Below, in pieces: positions 29,297 to 39,900 of a DNA stretch of 64,000 nt. Origin of the DNA: Actinomycetota bacterium (GTDB lineage Bacteria; Actinomycetota; Thermoleophilia; Gaiellales; Gaiellaceae). The notes under the pieces were generated by a model. That model was given only the letters and a program-made list of their open reading frames with translations. It was not told where the DNA came from and did no database searches. The stretch lies in contig PKYN01000002.1 in NCBI GenBank assembly GCA_003132665.1, positions 115,457 through 179,456 on the forward strand, in the 5' to 3' direction. The translations under genes and the position numbers were made by a program. How positions within the stretch are numbered: position 1 is the stretch's first letter; the number at the start of each line of letters is the position of its first letter.

Positions 29297-30388
29297 ATGG
29301 AGCGAACTCGTAAACTAAACAGGATGCTCGTTGCGGCAAGTCCGAGCAAACACCTGGCGGCGCGGATCGCCGGAACGTTAACGGCGGGGCTGGGAGTGGC
29401 CGTTCTCGTCGGCTGGGCTCTCGACCTGAGCGCGCTCAAGCGGGTCTGGCCGGGCGTCCCCCCGACCAAGACAAATGCCGCGATCATGCTCGTCATCGCC
29501 GGTGTTGGGCTCGCCGTCGTCGCCCGGGCCGTGCCGAAGCGTCGCGAGCGCCTGATCGCCGGCGCCGCCGGGGCGTTCTGCGTCGCGCTTTCGGCGCTCA
29601 CTCTGTTCGAATACTGGCACTCGCTCGGCATCGACGAGTTGCTCTTCCGCGACACGACGGGCAGCGCCTTGCCCGGTCGCCCGTCGCCCCATGCCGCTAT
29701 CGGCCTCCTGCTTGCGGGAATCAACCTGATTTTGATCGCCGGCCTTAGGGCCAGACACGTACGCGCAGCGGCCTGGGTCAACAACACTCTCGCGATCGTT
29801 GTGGCGGCGGGCGTCGTCGGCTACGCCTACTCCGTCGATTACCTGCGCGGCTTCTCTTCGGTCAACGGCATCGGTGTGGTGGCTCTGGTCGCGCTCGCGC
29901 TCCTGGTCATCGGGCTGGCGCTGCTCGATTCCGAGGCGACCTGGCTGGCGGTCTTCATCTCACCCGGCGCAGGCGGAAGGATGGCGCGCAGGTTCGCGCC
30001 GCTCATCCTGCTCTCTCCGATCCTGATCGGAGTTCAGACCGCCCTCTACGACCACCCGGTCGGTCACGCGATCGCCGCTGTCGTCGTGACCGCCGCGATC
30101 GTGATGACGCTGATCACCGGGGCCTCCGCGCTCAATAGAGCCGAAGCGCAGCGAAAGACGCTCAGCGGTTTGCTACCGATCTGCTCTCACTGCAAGCGCA
30201 TCCGCGACGACGCGGGCTACTGGAGTCAGGTCGAGTCCTACGTCGCGAAGTACTCCGAGGCGGAGTTCAGCCACAGCCTCTGCCCGAGCTGCCTGCTCGA
30301 GCACTACCCCGAGCACGCCGAAACGATCGTTAGCGAGCTCGAGCGGAGCGGCCTGGCGTCCGGCGTCGAAGACGCAGTCCGAGAGTAA
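29297..30388 (+). CDS. Multi-TM membrane protein with C-terminal Cys-rich 'LLPICSHCKRIRDD' domain
   Basis: About 8 hydrophobic segments then 'LLPICSHCKRIRDDAGYWSQVESYVAKYSEAEFSHSLCPSCLLEHYPEH'. Confidence 0.75.
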   Translation: MERTRKLNRMLVAASPSKHLAARIAGTLTAGLGVAVLVGWALDLSALKRVWPGVPPTKTNAAIMLVIAGVGLAVVARAVPKRRERLIAGAAGAFCVALSALTLFEYWHSLGIDELLFRDTTGSALPGRPSPHAAIGLLLAGINLILIAGLRARHVRAAAWVNNTLAIVVAAGVVGYAYSVDYLRGFSSVNGIGVVALVALALLVIGLALLDSEATWLAVFISPGAGGRMARRFAPLILLSPILIGVQTALYDHPVGHAIAAVVVTAAIVMTLITGASALNRAEAQRKTLSGLLPICSHCKRIRDDAGYWSQVESYVAKYSEAEFSHSLCPSCLLEHYPEHAETIVSELERSGLASGVEDAVRE

Positions 30389-30431
30389 GCGGCAAGAAAT
30401 CCGTCGCGGCGGGTGCGCTATACGCTCGCCC

Positions 30432-31895
30432 TCAGGCGGGCTGTTTGAAGTCGACGGCCGCTCGGACGGTGCGCAGAAGTATCTTCACGTCCAGCCAGAG
30501 CGACCAGTTCTCGATGTAGTAGTTGTCCCACTCGACTCGATCCGAGAGATTCCTCTCGGCGAATCGGTCGTCTCCTCGACCGATTCCGTGAATCTGAGCC
30601 CAGCCTGTGATTCCGGACTTGGCCCGGTGACGATCCTGGTAGCGATAGATGTTCTGCTCGAAGATCTCGACGAGCTCCGGTCGTTCCGGCCGGGGCCCGA
30701 TCAGACTCATGTCGCCTCGCAGCACGTTCAGCAACTGCGGGAATTCGTCGATCGACAGGCTGCGAAGCAAGCCGCCGAATCGAGTCACCCGCTCGGCGTC
30801 GGCGCTTGCATTTACGCGCGGATCCTCGACCGGCTGCATCGAGCGGAACTTGAACACCTCGAACGTCCGCCCGTCGCGACCGACGCGAAGCTGGCGGAAG
30901 AACACCGGCTTTCCGAGCGAGAGATAGACGCCTATCGCCGAGACGAGCATGAGCGGCGACAGGACAATCAGCATCAGCAGGGCCACAACGCGGTCGACCG
31001 CGTACTTCACGGCGAACTGCCAGCCCTTCGGGTTTCTCGGATGCGACGTCACAAGCGGAAGCCCGCCCAGATGGTCGATCGTCATCCGCTCGGTCATCTT
31101 CTCGAACAGCCGCGGCACCAGCGAAACGCCGACCCCGATCTCCTCGCAGCGCTTGACCATGCGCAGGAGAACGTCGTTCGGCGCGGTCGAAAAGGTGACG
31201 ATCACCTGGCCGACGTGATAGTCGCGCACGACCTGCTCGAAGTCCCAGCTCGCTCCGAGCACCGGTAGCCGCGAGATCGCGGAGCCGTCCAGGCGCGGTT
31301 CTTTGTCGAGGAATCCGATCGGGCGCAGGCCAAGCTCCGGGTGCTCGAGCAGGCGCTGCGCGGCGACGTGCCCGACCTTCCCGGCGCCGATGATCAGCGT
31401 CGGCACGGAATCGCCGGAACGGCGCGCATGGCTCTGGCTGAGATCGAGCCCGGCTCGCCCGGCGGCCAGATAGACGCCGGCGAAGACCGCCAGTCGCAAA
31501 GTCTCGGCCGCCGTGTACGACGGAGCCGCGTAGAACATGACTCGTAGCGTGACGACCACCATCGTCGCCAGACCGACGGCAATCACGAGCGAGCGCAGGT
31601 CGTCGAGGAAATCCACCATCAGGCGCCGCGAGTACGCGCCACGCGAAGTGAAAACGGCCAAAGCGGCGGCCGCGAAGACCATCGGCCACAGAGCGCCGCT
31701 CTTGTGCACGTGCGCGGCGGGAGAAGCCATGTTGGAGGCGGCGATCGCCAGCCCGAGCAAGAAGACGTCGAGCCCGAAACGGCTCAGACGCCAGAAGCGA
31801 TCGCTACGCCCGACAGCGCCGGCCTGCGCGCGAGCACCGAGCTTGAGATCATCGACCGTACCCAGAACGGAGGGATGGAAGGCCGTATCGGTCAT
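30432..31895 (-). CDS. Polyprenyl glycosylphosphotransferase (exopolysaccharide initiating sugar transferase)
   Basis: N-terminal TM region, CoA-binding-like 'PTLIIGAGKVGHVAAQRL', C-term 'VFKFRSM...LRSLSIDEFPQLLNVLRGDMSLIGPRPERPE'. Confidence 0.95.
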   Translation of the reverse strand: MTDTAFHPSVLGTVDDLKLGARAQAGAVGRSDRFWRLSRFGLDVFLLGLAIAASNMASPAAHVHKSGALWPMVFAAAALAVFTSRGAYSRRLMVDFLDDLRSLVIAVGLATMVVVTLRVMFYAAPSYTAAETLRLAVFAGVYLAAGRAGLDLSQSHARRSGDSVPTLIIGAGKVGHVAAQRLLEHPELGLRPIGFLDKEPRLDGSAISRLPVLGASWDFEQVVRDYHVGQVIVTFSTAPNDVLLRMVKRCEEIGVGVSLVPRLFEKMTERMTIDHLGGLPLVTSHPRNPKGWQFAVKYAVDRVVALLMLIVLSPLMLVSAIGVYLSLGKPVFFRQLRVGRDGRTFEVFKFRSMQPVEDPRVNASADAERVTRFGGLLRSLSIDEFPQLLNVLRGDMSLIGPRPERPELVEIFEQNIYRYQDRHRAKSGITGWAQIHGIGRGDDRFAERNLSDRVEWDNYYIENWSLWLDVKILLRTVRAAVDFKQPA

Positions 31896-32240
31896 GACGC
31901 CATTTGTCTGTTTGCAGTGGGGGGAAGTGCAGTTCGAAATTGCACGTCGATCGTTTCTAACTCTGCTCTATGACGAGCAGCGCTAAACATGAGCGCGCGG
32001 CCAGGGTGACGCGCGAAGGGGGGATATACGCATTCAGCCTTTCCTCGCGAAGAAAAGCAAGCCCTCGGGCACGATTGTTTCGAGCTCGAGGGTAGGGGCT
32101 CGCCTACAGATTAACCGGAAAATGCGAGTTTTGGGAAGAAATTTATCGACTACTTATCGGCCAGGCGGCGAGTGCCTAGCTGATCCGGCCCCTCCGGCGG
32201 CGCGCTCGGACGACGGAGCGAGCACGCCTCACTACCGGCG

Positions 32241-33287
32241 CTAGCCGCGTCGTCTGAACCATGAACGCGCAGCGGCGGCCGCGGGCACTGCGAATCTGAT
32301 CGCCGTCGCGGCCAGCGTCGGCGAAGACACGGCCAGCTGGAAGCGCTCAGATGGGACGCCGCCGAGCTCACGCTTATATCGATACTCCCCGGGGCCAAGG
32401 TCGACGCGGCGAAAGCCGTCCGCGATCGCGCACCGGATTAGACCGAGCATGAGAACAATCCCGGGGCTGAGGCCGGGCTCGGTCGTATCGACGCCCGAGT
32501 TGTAGGCGTACAGCGTGTCGCCGTACTCGAGGCCCGCGATCACGCCCAACGTCCGCTCACCGATCGCCAGCTCGAGCAAGGCGAGCTTCATCGCCGAGGC
32601 ATCGACAAGGCTCGCCAGCATACGCACTAGACGGGAGTCGACCTGCGGATGGCTTTCGTTCCTGCTCTCGGCGCGAATCCGGTGTAGCCGCGCCAACTCG
32701 CCCAGCGCTCGCTCGGCGTCGAGCGGACGGCGCAACTCCAGGCCTCTCATCTCGAGCACTCGTAGCTTCCGCCTCATCTCCTTCTCACAGTGCCGCGATC
32801 TGGCCGCGAGATAGGCGTCGAAAGAGTCGGGCAGATCGACGACGGCGACAGGGGCGGCAACCAGCCGCGCCGAAGGAAGGCCCGCCGCCGCCGCGCTCAC
32901 ACCTTCGCCGACCAGCGTCGACCAGTCGCGGCGGTGCTCGGTAAGCCAGCTGCCAAGGGCGTGCCAGGAGCGGCCTTCGACCTCGGTCGCGCAGAGCAAG
33001 CCGCGCTGCGATGTCACCGGGGCGCCGGCGAAATACCAGCGACCGTGACCGCCTTGCTCGAGCAGTCCGAGCGCCGTCGTCGTACCGTCCGCCTCGCCGG
33101 CCCGGACGAGCGCGACCCTCTTCGGCTCGTAGACGCTCAGCCAGGCGGAAAGCCAATCGTGGCTGAGAAACGGCGTCGCCTCGGCCGAACGGCTTTCGAG
33201 CAGGCGCCACTCGTCCTCGCAATCGGCGAAATCGGCGTTTTCGAGGGCGATCACCTCCAGTCCTGGCGTTGAAACGCTGAGAGCCAT
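32241..33287 (-). CDS. GNAT/FemAB-like acetyltransferase (BcsL/CelD type)
   Basis: 'TPFLSHDWLSAWLSVY', 'ARSRHCEKEMRRKLRVLE', 'RRVDLGPGEYRYKRELG'. Confidence 0.8.
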   Translation of the reverse strand: MALSVSTPGLEVIALENADFADCEDEWRLLESRSAEATPFLSHDWLSAWLSVYEPKRVALVRAGEADGTTTALGLLEQGGHGRWYFAGAPVTSQRGLLCATEVEGRSWHALGSWLTEHRRDWSTLVGEGVSAAAAGLPSARLVAAPVAVVDLPDSFDAYLAARSRHCEKEMRRKLRVLEMRGLELRRPLDAERALGELARLHRIRAESRNESHPQVDSRLVRMLASLVDASAMKLALLELAIGERTLGVIAGLEYGDTLYAYNSGVDTTEPGLSPGIVLMLGLIRCAIADGFRRVDLGPGEYRYKRELGGVPSERFQLAVSSPTLAATAIRFAVPAAAAARSWFRRRG

Positions 33288-33296
33288 CGCTTCGGG

Positions 33297-35447
33297 CTAG
33301 CGGTCGGACTCGTCTCGGATCAGATCGCCGAAGGTCTCGAGAACCAGATCCTCGAACTCGGGTGGAATGCGACCGTCGACCGTGGTGTGCTCGCGCAGGT
33401 GGTAAAGGATCTGGCGCCGTTCCTCTTCGCGCGCGGGATCCTGGCCCGGAGTCTCCTCCACCAGCTGGCTCAGCGCCCAGATATCCCAGCCGCGTCCGGA
33501 TCGCGCGAAGTCGACTTTGACGACGCTTCCCCCCTCCTGGGCGCTGGAATCCGGGGCGCTCTCCCGCTCAGGCGCGGTTTCCGCCAGCGCTTCGCTCGGC
33601 GCCGATTCGACCAGATGAACGGCTCGCACGGGCTTCTCCTCGATTGGCTCGACCTGCTCCTCGGGCTCGCCCTCGGGCCCTGATTCGGGCTCCGGCTCTG
33701 GTTGGGACTCGTGCTTTTCCTCCGTCTTTCGCTCGGGCTCGCTCGGAGGCTCTTTCTCCGCCTTCGGCAGACCCGGCGATTCTTCTTCCGGCTCCTGCTC
33801 GCTCGGCGGCGAGTCCGAGCGCGGCGGGGAAGCCTTCCAGGTCCAGGCAGCGCCCTTCTTGACCGCTTGTTTCGGCTCGGCCGCGCCGGCGGGCTCGGCC
33901 TCTGCGCCGATGGGTGACCCGGGCGCGCCGCTCGGCGGCGGAGGCTTCTCATCGTCCGGCGGGCGGTTCGCCGGCTCGCCGGTCTGCTCGGCGCCGGACG
34001 AGTAATGCTGTTTCCAATCCCAACTGGGGACCTGGCCAAAACGGCCGGCAGCCGCTACCGAGGGCGGACGAACGGGCACTACGGCCCGAGGCTGCGAAGG
34101 CACGATCGACTCGGGCTCGGCGGCGTGCTCGGGCTTTGACGGCGGCGGCCCGGCGATAGTCACAGTGATCTCCTCGCTGACCTCGTTACCGGCCCGGTCG
34201 AACGCCGTCGCTCGCAGACGGCAGTCGCCCGGCCGGCACTCGGTTACTTGCCAGTAGCCGCGCACCTTACCCCCCTCGGGCTCCAGCCCGGCCAGCGACA
34301 TCCACTTGTCGCCGTCGTTGTAGCTCAGCTCGACCAGCGCCGGCCCGCTCACTTCGTCGGCAACCTCGACCACCAGCTCGGCCCGGTCTCGGAGTGTGTC
34401 ACCCTGCGCCGGCTTGGCGATCGTGATCGTCGGCGGCGTGTTGTCGACGATGTAGGGACCGAAGCGGCGCGAGTAGACCGACTTGCCTTCGACGGTGACC
34501 GACTCGATGCGTAGCTCGTAGCTGCCATCGGCGACCTGGTTGGTGTCGATGGGCAGGTGGAAAGGGGCACGAGTCGTACCGAGAGCGCTCCAGTCGCTCG
34601 AGCCGGCCTTGGCCAGCTCGAAGATCATCTGCGTCGAGCGCGGGTCCGGGGCGCGGGCTATGAGGTTGATCCGGCCGCGCAAGAGCTCGCCGGGATCGAC
34701 CAGCTCCGCCGCGGCGGGCGCGTTGACGATCTCGACCTCGAGCGGCCCGAGCAGACCGACATTGCCGCTCCCGTCGCGGGCGCGGATTCGTAGCCGGTAA
34801 TGGCCGTCGCTCAAAGCCTTGCTGCTCCAGCGCAGCTCGAAGGGTTGCCGGCGCGCCTCGGCGACCCGCCGCCAGTCGTCGCCGGCACCCGAGATCTCCA
34901 GCTCGACGAGCGAGACGTCCGAGACGGCGTCCTCGGCCTCCACTTCGATCGTCACGAATCCCGAGAGCTTCCGACCCTCGAGCGGCTCGCGCAGGCGAAT
35001 ATCCGGCCCGAGGTTGTCGACCAGAACCGGGACCGGCTCGCCGGCAATCTCGGCGCCCGCGGGTAGCACGGCTACCAGCCGAAGCAGGTAGGAGCCGTCG
35101 TCGAGCGAGGCGGTGTCCCAGTGGAGAAGCCCTTCTTTCGCTTCTTCTGCTCGCTCCTGCGCAGCTGCGCGCCGCCAGCTAGTCCCGTCGGCCGACCATT
35201 CGAGCAGCGACGGCACACTCACGGCCTCGTCCGGAAGGGTGCGGACATCGGCCAGTCCCGAGACGATCTCGCCGGCGACCGGAGCGACGATCGCGCTGGG
35301 CGAGCGCTCCTCTTCCGGGCGAGCGTCCTCGGGTTCGGGCTCGGGCTCGGGCGCTGTCTCGCGCTCTTCGGCGTCCCGGTCGGGCCGCGCGGACAGGCGC
35401 TCGTCGCGCGCGTCCTCGCTCTCGTGCTTACGCCGAAAGAAACTCAT
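33297..35447 (-). CDS. Ig-like multidomain protein with Pro/Glu-rich linkers, no obvious signal peptide
   Basis: Repeated 'LSDGHYRLRIRARDGSGNVG'-type modules; PEPEPEPE linkers; ATG 35447 (MSFFRRKHE) likely start. Confidence 0.65.
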   Translation of the reverse strand: MSFFRRKHESEDARDERLSARPDRDAEERETAPEPEPEPEDARPEEERSPSAIVAPVAGEIVSGLADVRTLPDEAVSVPSLLEWSADGTSWRRAAAQERAEEAKEGLLHWDTASLDDGSYLLRLVAVLPAGAEIAGEPVPVLVDNLGPDIRLREPLEGRKLSGFVTIEVEAEDAVSDVSLVELEISGAGDDWRRVAEARRQPFELRWSSKALSDGHYRLRIRARDGSGNVGLLGPLEVEIVNAPAAAELVDPGELLRGRINLIARAPDPRSTQMIFELAKAGSSDWSALGTTRAPFHLPIDTNQVADGSYELRIESVTVEGKSVYSRRFGPYIVDNTPPTITIAKPAQGDTLRDRAELVVEVADEVSGPALVELSYNDGDKWMSLAGLEPEGGKVRGYWQVTECRPGDCRLRATAFDRAGNEVSEEITVTIAGPPPSKPEHAAEPESIVPSQPRAVVPVRPPSVAAAGRFGQVPSWDWKQHYSSGAEQTGEPANRPPDDEKPPPPSGAPGSPIGAEAEPAGAAEPKQAVKKGAAWTWKASPPRSDSPPSEQEPEEESPGLPKAEKEPPSEPERKTEEKHESQPEPEPESGPEGEPEEQVEPIEEKPVRAVHLVESAPSEALAETAPERESAPDSSAQEGGSVVKVDFARSGRGWDIWALSQLVEETPGQDPAREEERRQILYHLREHTTVDGRIPPEFEDLVLETFGDLIRDESDR

Positions 35448-35765
35448 CCGAAAATAGTTCGACAATGGCTCGGGTCATGCCTCTATCGAATCTCATCATC
35501 GAACTCCTATGCGGTTGCGGAAAACGAGCCGCCACCGTTCGATCGCGGTGGGAGAATCAGATTACCGCCTCCCCCCCCGGCCGCGAGTATCCGGGAATAA
35601 CCGGCAGGCTCGTCTCGCTTGCAAGCGGAGTTCGCCCCGAGTCTCCGCATTCTGACGATCGAGCGGCGACCCAGTAACGGGGGGTTTTGCAGGGCGCGAT
35701 AATCTTTTTCTGCTGAGAGCGTCCGCAAGCGCCGAGATCGATCAAGCTCCGGAGGAGACACGTAG

Positions 35766-36884
35766 ATGGAATCGCTCGTCGTCACACCGTTCACTCCTAA
35801 CAAGCACAGCGGCCGCGGCAATCGCACCGTCGGCATCATCCGTGCGCTGGCGCTACTCGGCAGAGTCGAGGTCGCCTACCTCCGGCTCGACGGTAGCGAG
35901 CCCGACCCCGCGCTTGCCGCGGATCCCGCAATCGAGCTGCGAAAGGTCGCCTCGTCGCGCGGAGCGAGACGCTCATTCCTGTATCACCGGGCACGAGCGC
36001 GCGGCGTGCCCAAGGAGTATGCGAGCGCCCTGTCTTGCGAGCTGTTCGACGCGCTAGGCGAGAACAAGGAAAAGCACTTCGACCGGGTGATCGCCGACAG
36101 CCCCTCGGCCGCCTCGGTCCTACTCTTGCTGGGCAAGAAGCGACCGATCTATTACAACGCTCACAACCTCGAGTCGGCGATGCGCTCCGGGCTCAGGAAC
36201 TGGAGCGAGAGCGATATCGCCGAGCTCGAGAACTTCGAGCGCCTCCTGCTCGAGACCGCGGAGGAGTCCTGGCTGCCGAGCAATCGCGACCTGGGCGCCG
36301 CAACCAAGCTGGCGCCCGAGGCTCGACTTCGCCTGATTCCCAACGTCGTCGACGTGAGCTCGATCGCTCCCGTGCACGGGCCGAGGAGCCAGAGCGCCCT
36401 TTTCGTCGCCGACTTCAGCCTGCCGCACAACAGGCGCTCTGCCCGCTTTCTCGTCAGCGAGGTGATGCCGCTGGTTTGGAAGCGGCTCCCCCACGCGCGC
36501 CTGGTGCTGGTCGGCCGCAGGCTGGCGCTAACCGGCGGACTCGATCCGCGCATCGAGATGCACGGCTTTGTCGAGAATCTGCCCGGCGTCTATGCGTCGA
36601 TCGGCTGCGCACTCGTACCGCTGCTCGAGAGCAGGGGCTCGCCGCTCAAATTGGTCGAGGCCATGGCCTACGGATTGCCGATCGTGGCGACATCGTTTGC
36701 CGCGGGCGGCGTGGACGGGCTCGTCAGCGGCGTGCACTGTCTGGAGGGCGACGGAGCGGAAGGGTTCTCCGATGCCGTCGTCCGCGCGCTCAGCGGCAGG
36801 GCCGGCGATATCGGCGCCGAGGCCAGGAAGCTGGCCGAGAGCAACTACTCGATCGAAGCACTGTCGCGACGCTTGGCCGAGTAA
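35766..36884 (+). CDS. Glycosyltransferase (GT4-like)
   Basis: GGAGGAGACACGTAG-ATG; 'RLIPNVVDVSSI', 'VLVGRRLALTGGLDPRIEMHGFVENLPGVYASIGCALVPLLESRGSPLKLVEAMAYGLPIVAT'. Confidence 0.9.
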   Translation: MESLVVTPFTPNKHSGRGNRTVGIIRALALLGRVEVAYLRLDGSEPDPALAADPAIELRKVASSRGARRSFLYHRARARGVPKEYASALSCELFDALGENKEKHFDRVIADSPSAASVLLLLGKKRPIYYNAHNLESAMRSGLRNWSESDIAELENFERLLLETAEESWLPSNRDLGAATKLAPEARLRLIPNVVDVSSIAPVHGPRSQSALFVADFSLPHNRRSARFLVSEVMPLVWKRLPHARLVLVGRRLALTGGLDPRIEMHGFVENLPGVYASIGCALVPLLESRGSPLKLVEAMAYGLPIVATSFAAGGVDGLVSGVHCLEGDGAEGFSDAVVRALSGRAGDIGAEARKLAESNYSIEALSRRLAE

Positions 36885-36945
36885 GGGCAGAAGGCCTCCG
36901 CCTGCGCGCCGGCCGCGACGGTCGAATCGGCGCGATCGAGCGCCG

Positions 36946-39900
36946 CTAGACCTTGAATCTCACCGTTACCAGAGTCAGATCGGCCAAGCCGGCGGCGTCC
37001 TTCGCCCGCACGCGGAAGACGTGCCTACCGTGATTGAGGTGCTTGTAGCTCTTGTGCGCGCGGCAGGGCGAGAAATGATGCGTGTCCAACCGGCACTCGA
37101 ATTTGAGCTTTCCCTTGCCGCCCGAGCCCGAGAACCTGAAGAACGCCGTGTGCCTCACGTGACCGATCGTCATCGCGAGTAGCGTCGTCTGCGGGCGCCC
37201 GAGCTTCTTGACGGCGGGAATAACGCTGCCCGATACCGTGACCCCGACACTATCCGAGCTGGTCAGCGAGCCATCGCTCACGGTCAACTTGAAGGTCAGC
37301 GCGCCCGCTACGGCCGGCGCCGTGAAGGTGGGCTTGACGGCGTGGATGTTGGAGAGAGTGACCGCCGGCCCGCTCGTCTGCGCCCAGCCGTAGCTGAGCG
37401 AGTCGCCGTCCGGATCGGAGCTCGATGAGCCGTCCAGCGTGACGCTCGCGTTTGAGTTCACGGACTGGTCGGGACCGGCGTTGGCAACCGGGGCGCGATC
37501 CCCCACCGTGATCGTGACGGTGTCGGCCACGAGACTGTCCAGCGTGCCGTCGTTCACGATCAGGCTGAAGACGAGCGCGTGGTTGCCGGCCGGCGCCGTG
37601 AAGGTGGGCTTGACGGCGTGGATGTTGGAGAGGGTGACCGCCGGCCCGCTCGTCTGCGCCCAGCTGTAGCCGAGCGAATCGCCGTCCGGATCGGAGCTCG
37701 AAGAGCCGTCCAGCGTCACGTTTGCTTTCGAGTTCACTGACTGGTCGGGCCCGGCGTTTGCTGCCGGGGCGCGATTGACAGCGTCTGTGTCCGTGGCCGA
37801 AGCCGCGCTCGGATCGACCGTGCCACTCGGCGGAGCGAGAGTGGCCGTGTTGGCGATCTGGGCTCCGCTGCCAGCGGTCCCTGTGACCGTGAAGGTGACG
37901 GAGCCTCCGCTCGGCAGGGTCGGGATGACGATGCCTGCGCCCTGCATTAGGGCCTTGGTCGTGTTGGGAACGGTCGGGCAGATCGCTCCACTCGTGACAG
38001 TGCCGCAGGTGACGGTCGAGACGCTCAGGTTGGCTACCACCGCGTCCTTGAAAACGGCGCCCGAGGCGTCGGAGGGACCGGCGTTGGAGGCGACGATCGT
38101 GTAGCTGACGGTCGAGTTCTCCTCCACCTTTGTGACGCCGTCTGTCTTCGTGATCTGCAGGTCGGAGACCGGGCCGACCGAGTCTGTGTCGGTGGCGGAG
38201 TTGTTGCCCGGAGTGGGATCGGTCGTTCCGGTAGGCGCGGCGACCGAGGCCGCGTTGGAGACGCTTCCGGAGGTCGCGGTGACGTTGACGGAGACGGTGA
38301 GCTCGTAGAAGTCACCGGAGGCCAGTGTCGGCAGCGCAAACGATCCACCCTCGAGCTGGGTTTTCGTGGGCGGCGTGACGCATTGGCCGGGAGTAGTCGC
38401 CGAGCAAGAGACCGCTGTCTTTGTGAGACCGGTCGCGCTTGGGTCGCTGAGGACCGCTCCGGTGACCGAGGAGGGGCCGGAGTTAGTGACCCTGATCGTG
38501 TAGGTGGTGGCGGAGCTCGCGCCGACCGAAGCCTTGCCGTCTGTCTTCGTGATCCGCAGGTCGGAGACCGGGCCGACCGAGTCTGTGTCGGTGGCGGAGT
38601 TGTTGCCCGGAGTGGGATCGGTCGTGCCCGTAGGCGCGGCGACCGAGGCCGCGTTGGAGACGCTTCCGGAGGTCGCGCTGACGTTGGCGGAGACGGTGAG
38701 CTCGTAGAAGTCACCGGAGGCCAGAGCCGGCAGCGCAAACGATCCACCCTCGAGCTGGGTTTTCGTGGGCGGCGTGACGCACTGGCCGGGAGTAGCCGCC
38801 GAGCAGGCGACCGTTGTCTTTGTGAGACCGGTCGCGCTTGGGTCGCTGAGGACCGCTCCTGCGACCGAGGAGGGGCCGGAGTTGGTGACCCTGATCGTGT
38901 AGCTGGTGGCGGAGCCTGCACCGACCGAGGCTTTGCCGTCTGTCTTCGTGATCGAAAGATCTGAGAGCGGAGTCACGGTGATCGTGACCGATCTCGAGTC
39001 GCTCAGCGTGCCGTCCGAGACGGTCAGCTCGAAGGTCAAAGTGGTGGCCTCGCTCGGCGCCGTGAAGGAAGGCGCGACGGTGTCGGCGCCGGAAAGGGTG
39101 ACCGAAGATCCGCCCGTTTGCGTCCACGCGTAGCTGAGCGTGTCACCAGTGTCTGGGTCAGCGCTCGCAGAGCCGTCCAGCGTCACGACCGAGGCGGCAT
39201 CGACTGTCTGAGCGGGCCCGGCGTTGGCTACCGGGGCGTGATCTGCGGGCGTCCAGGCTTCTATCTCCGCCAGCCCGATATTGGTCGTGGAGTCGCTCAC
39301 GGATGTGATCGTCAGCTGCACGCTGGTCGTCGTCACGGCGGGGAAGCTGATGGCGACCGCGAAGCCGTTGTTCGCCAGGGCGGGAACATCAACCGTGCTC
39401 CCATCCGAGAAGGTGAGCGTTCCGCTTGTGATCTGGTCGTTGGAGTTCGGCCGGTCGTAGAGCACGACGCGGTCGATCGTCTTTGCCGACCCCCAGGTCA
39501 GTTTCAGCCGGCTACCGGCTCGACCTCCCACGGTCGACCACTCGTGCGTAGCGTTGCCAAGCGGATAGCCATCCGTGAATCCGTCGATAGCACTGCTCGC
39601 CGGCTGTCCGGTAGCCTCTGAGGAGGCCGTCGCGGTCGCGAGACCGGCGACGTTCGTGCTGTTCGGCGCAACCGTGACGGTGACGGTGTCGGTGCTCGAC
39701 AGCGAGCCGTCGCTCACGGTCAAGGCGAAGGTCAGTGTCGTCGCGGCCGCCGGGACGATGAAAGTGGGCGTCGCGGTAGTGGCGCCGGAGATCGTGACGC
39801 TAGCGCTTCCTGCCGTCTGAGCCCACGAATAGGTGATCGGATCGCCGTTGGGATCACTGCTCGCGGAGCCGTTCAGGTGCGCGGTCGCGCCGATCGTCAG

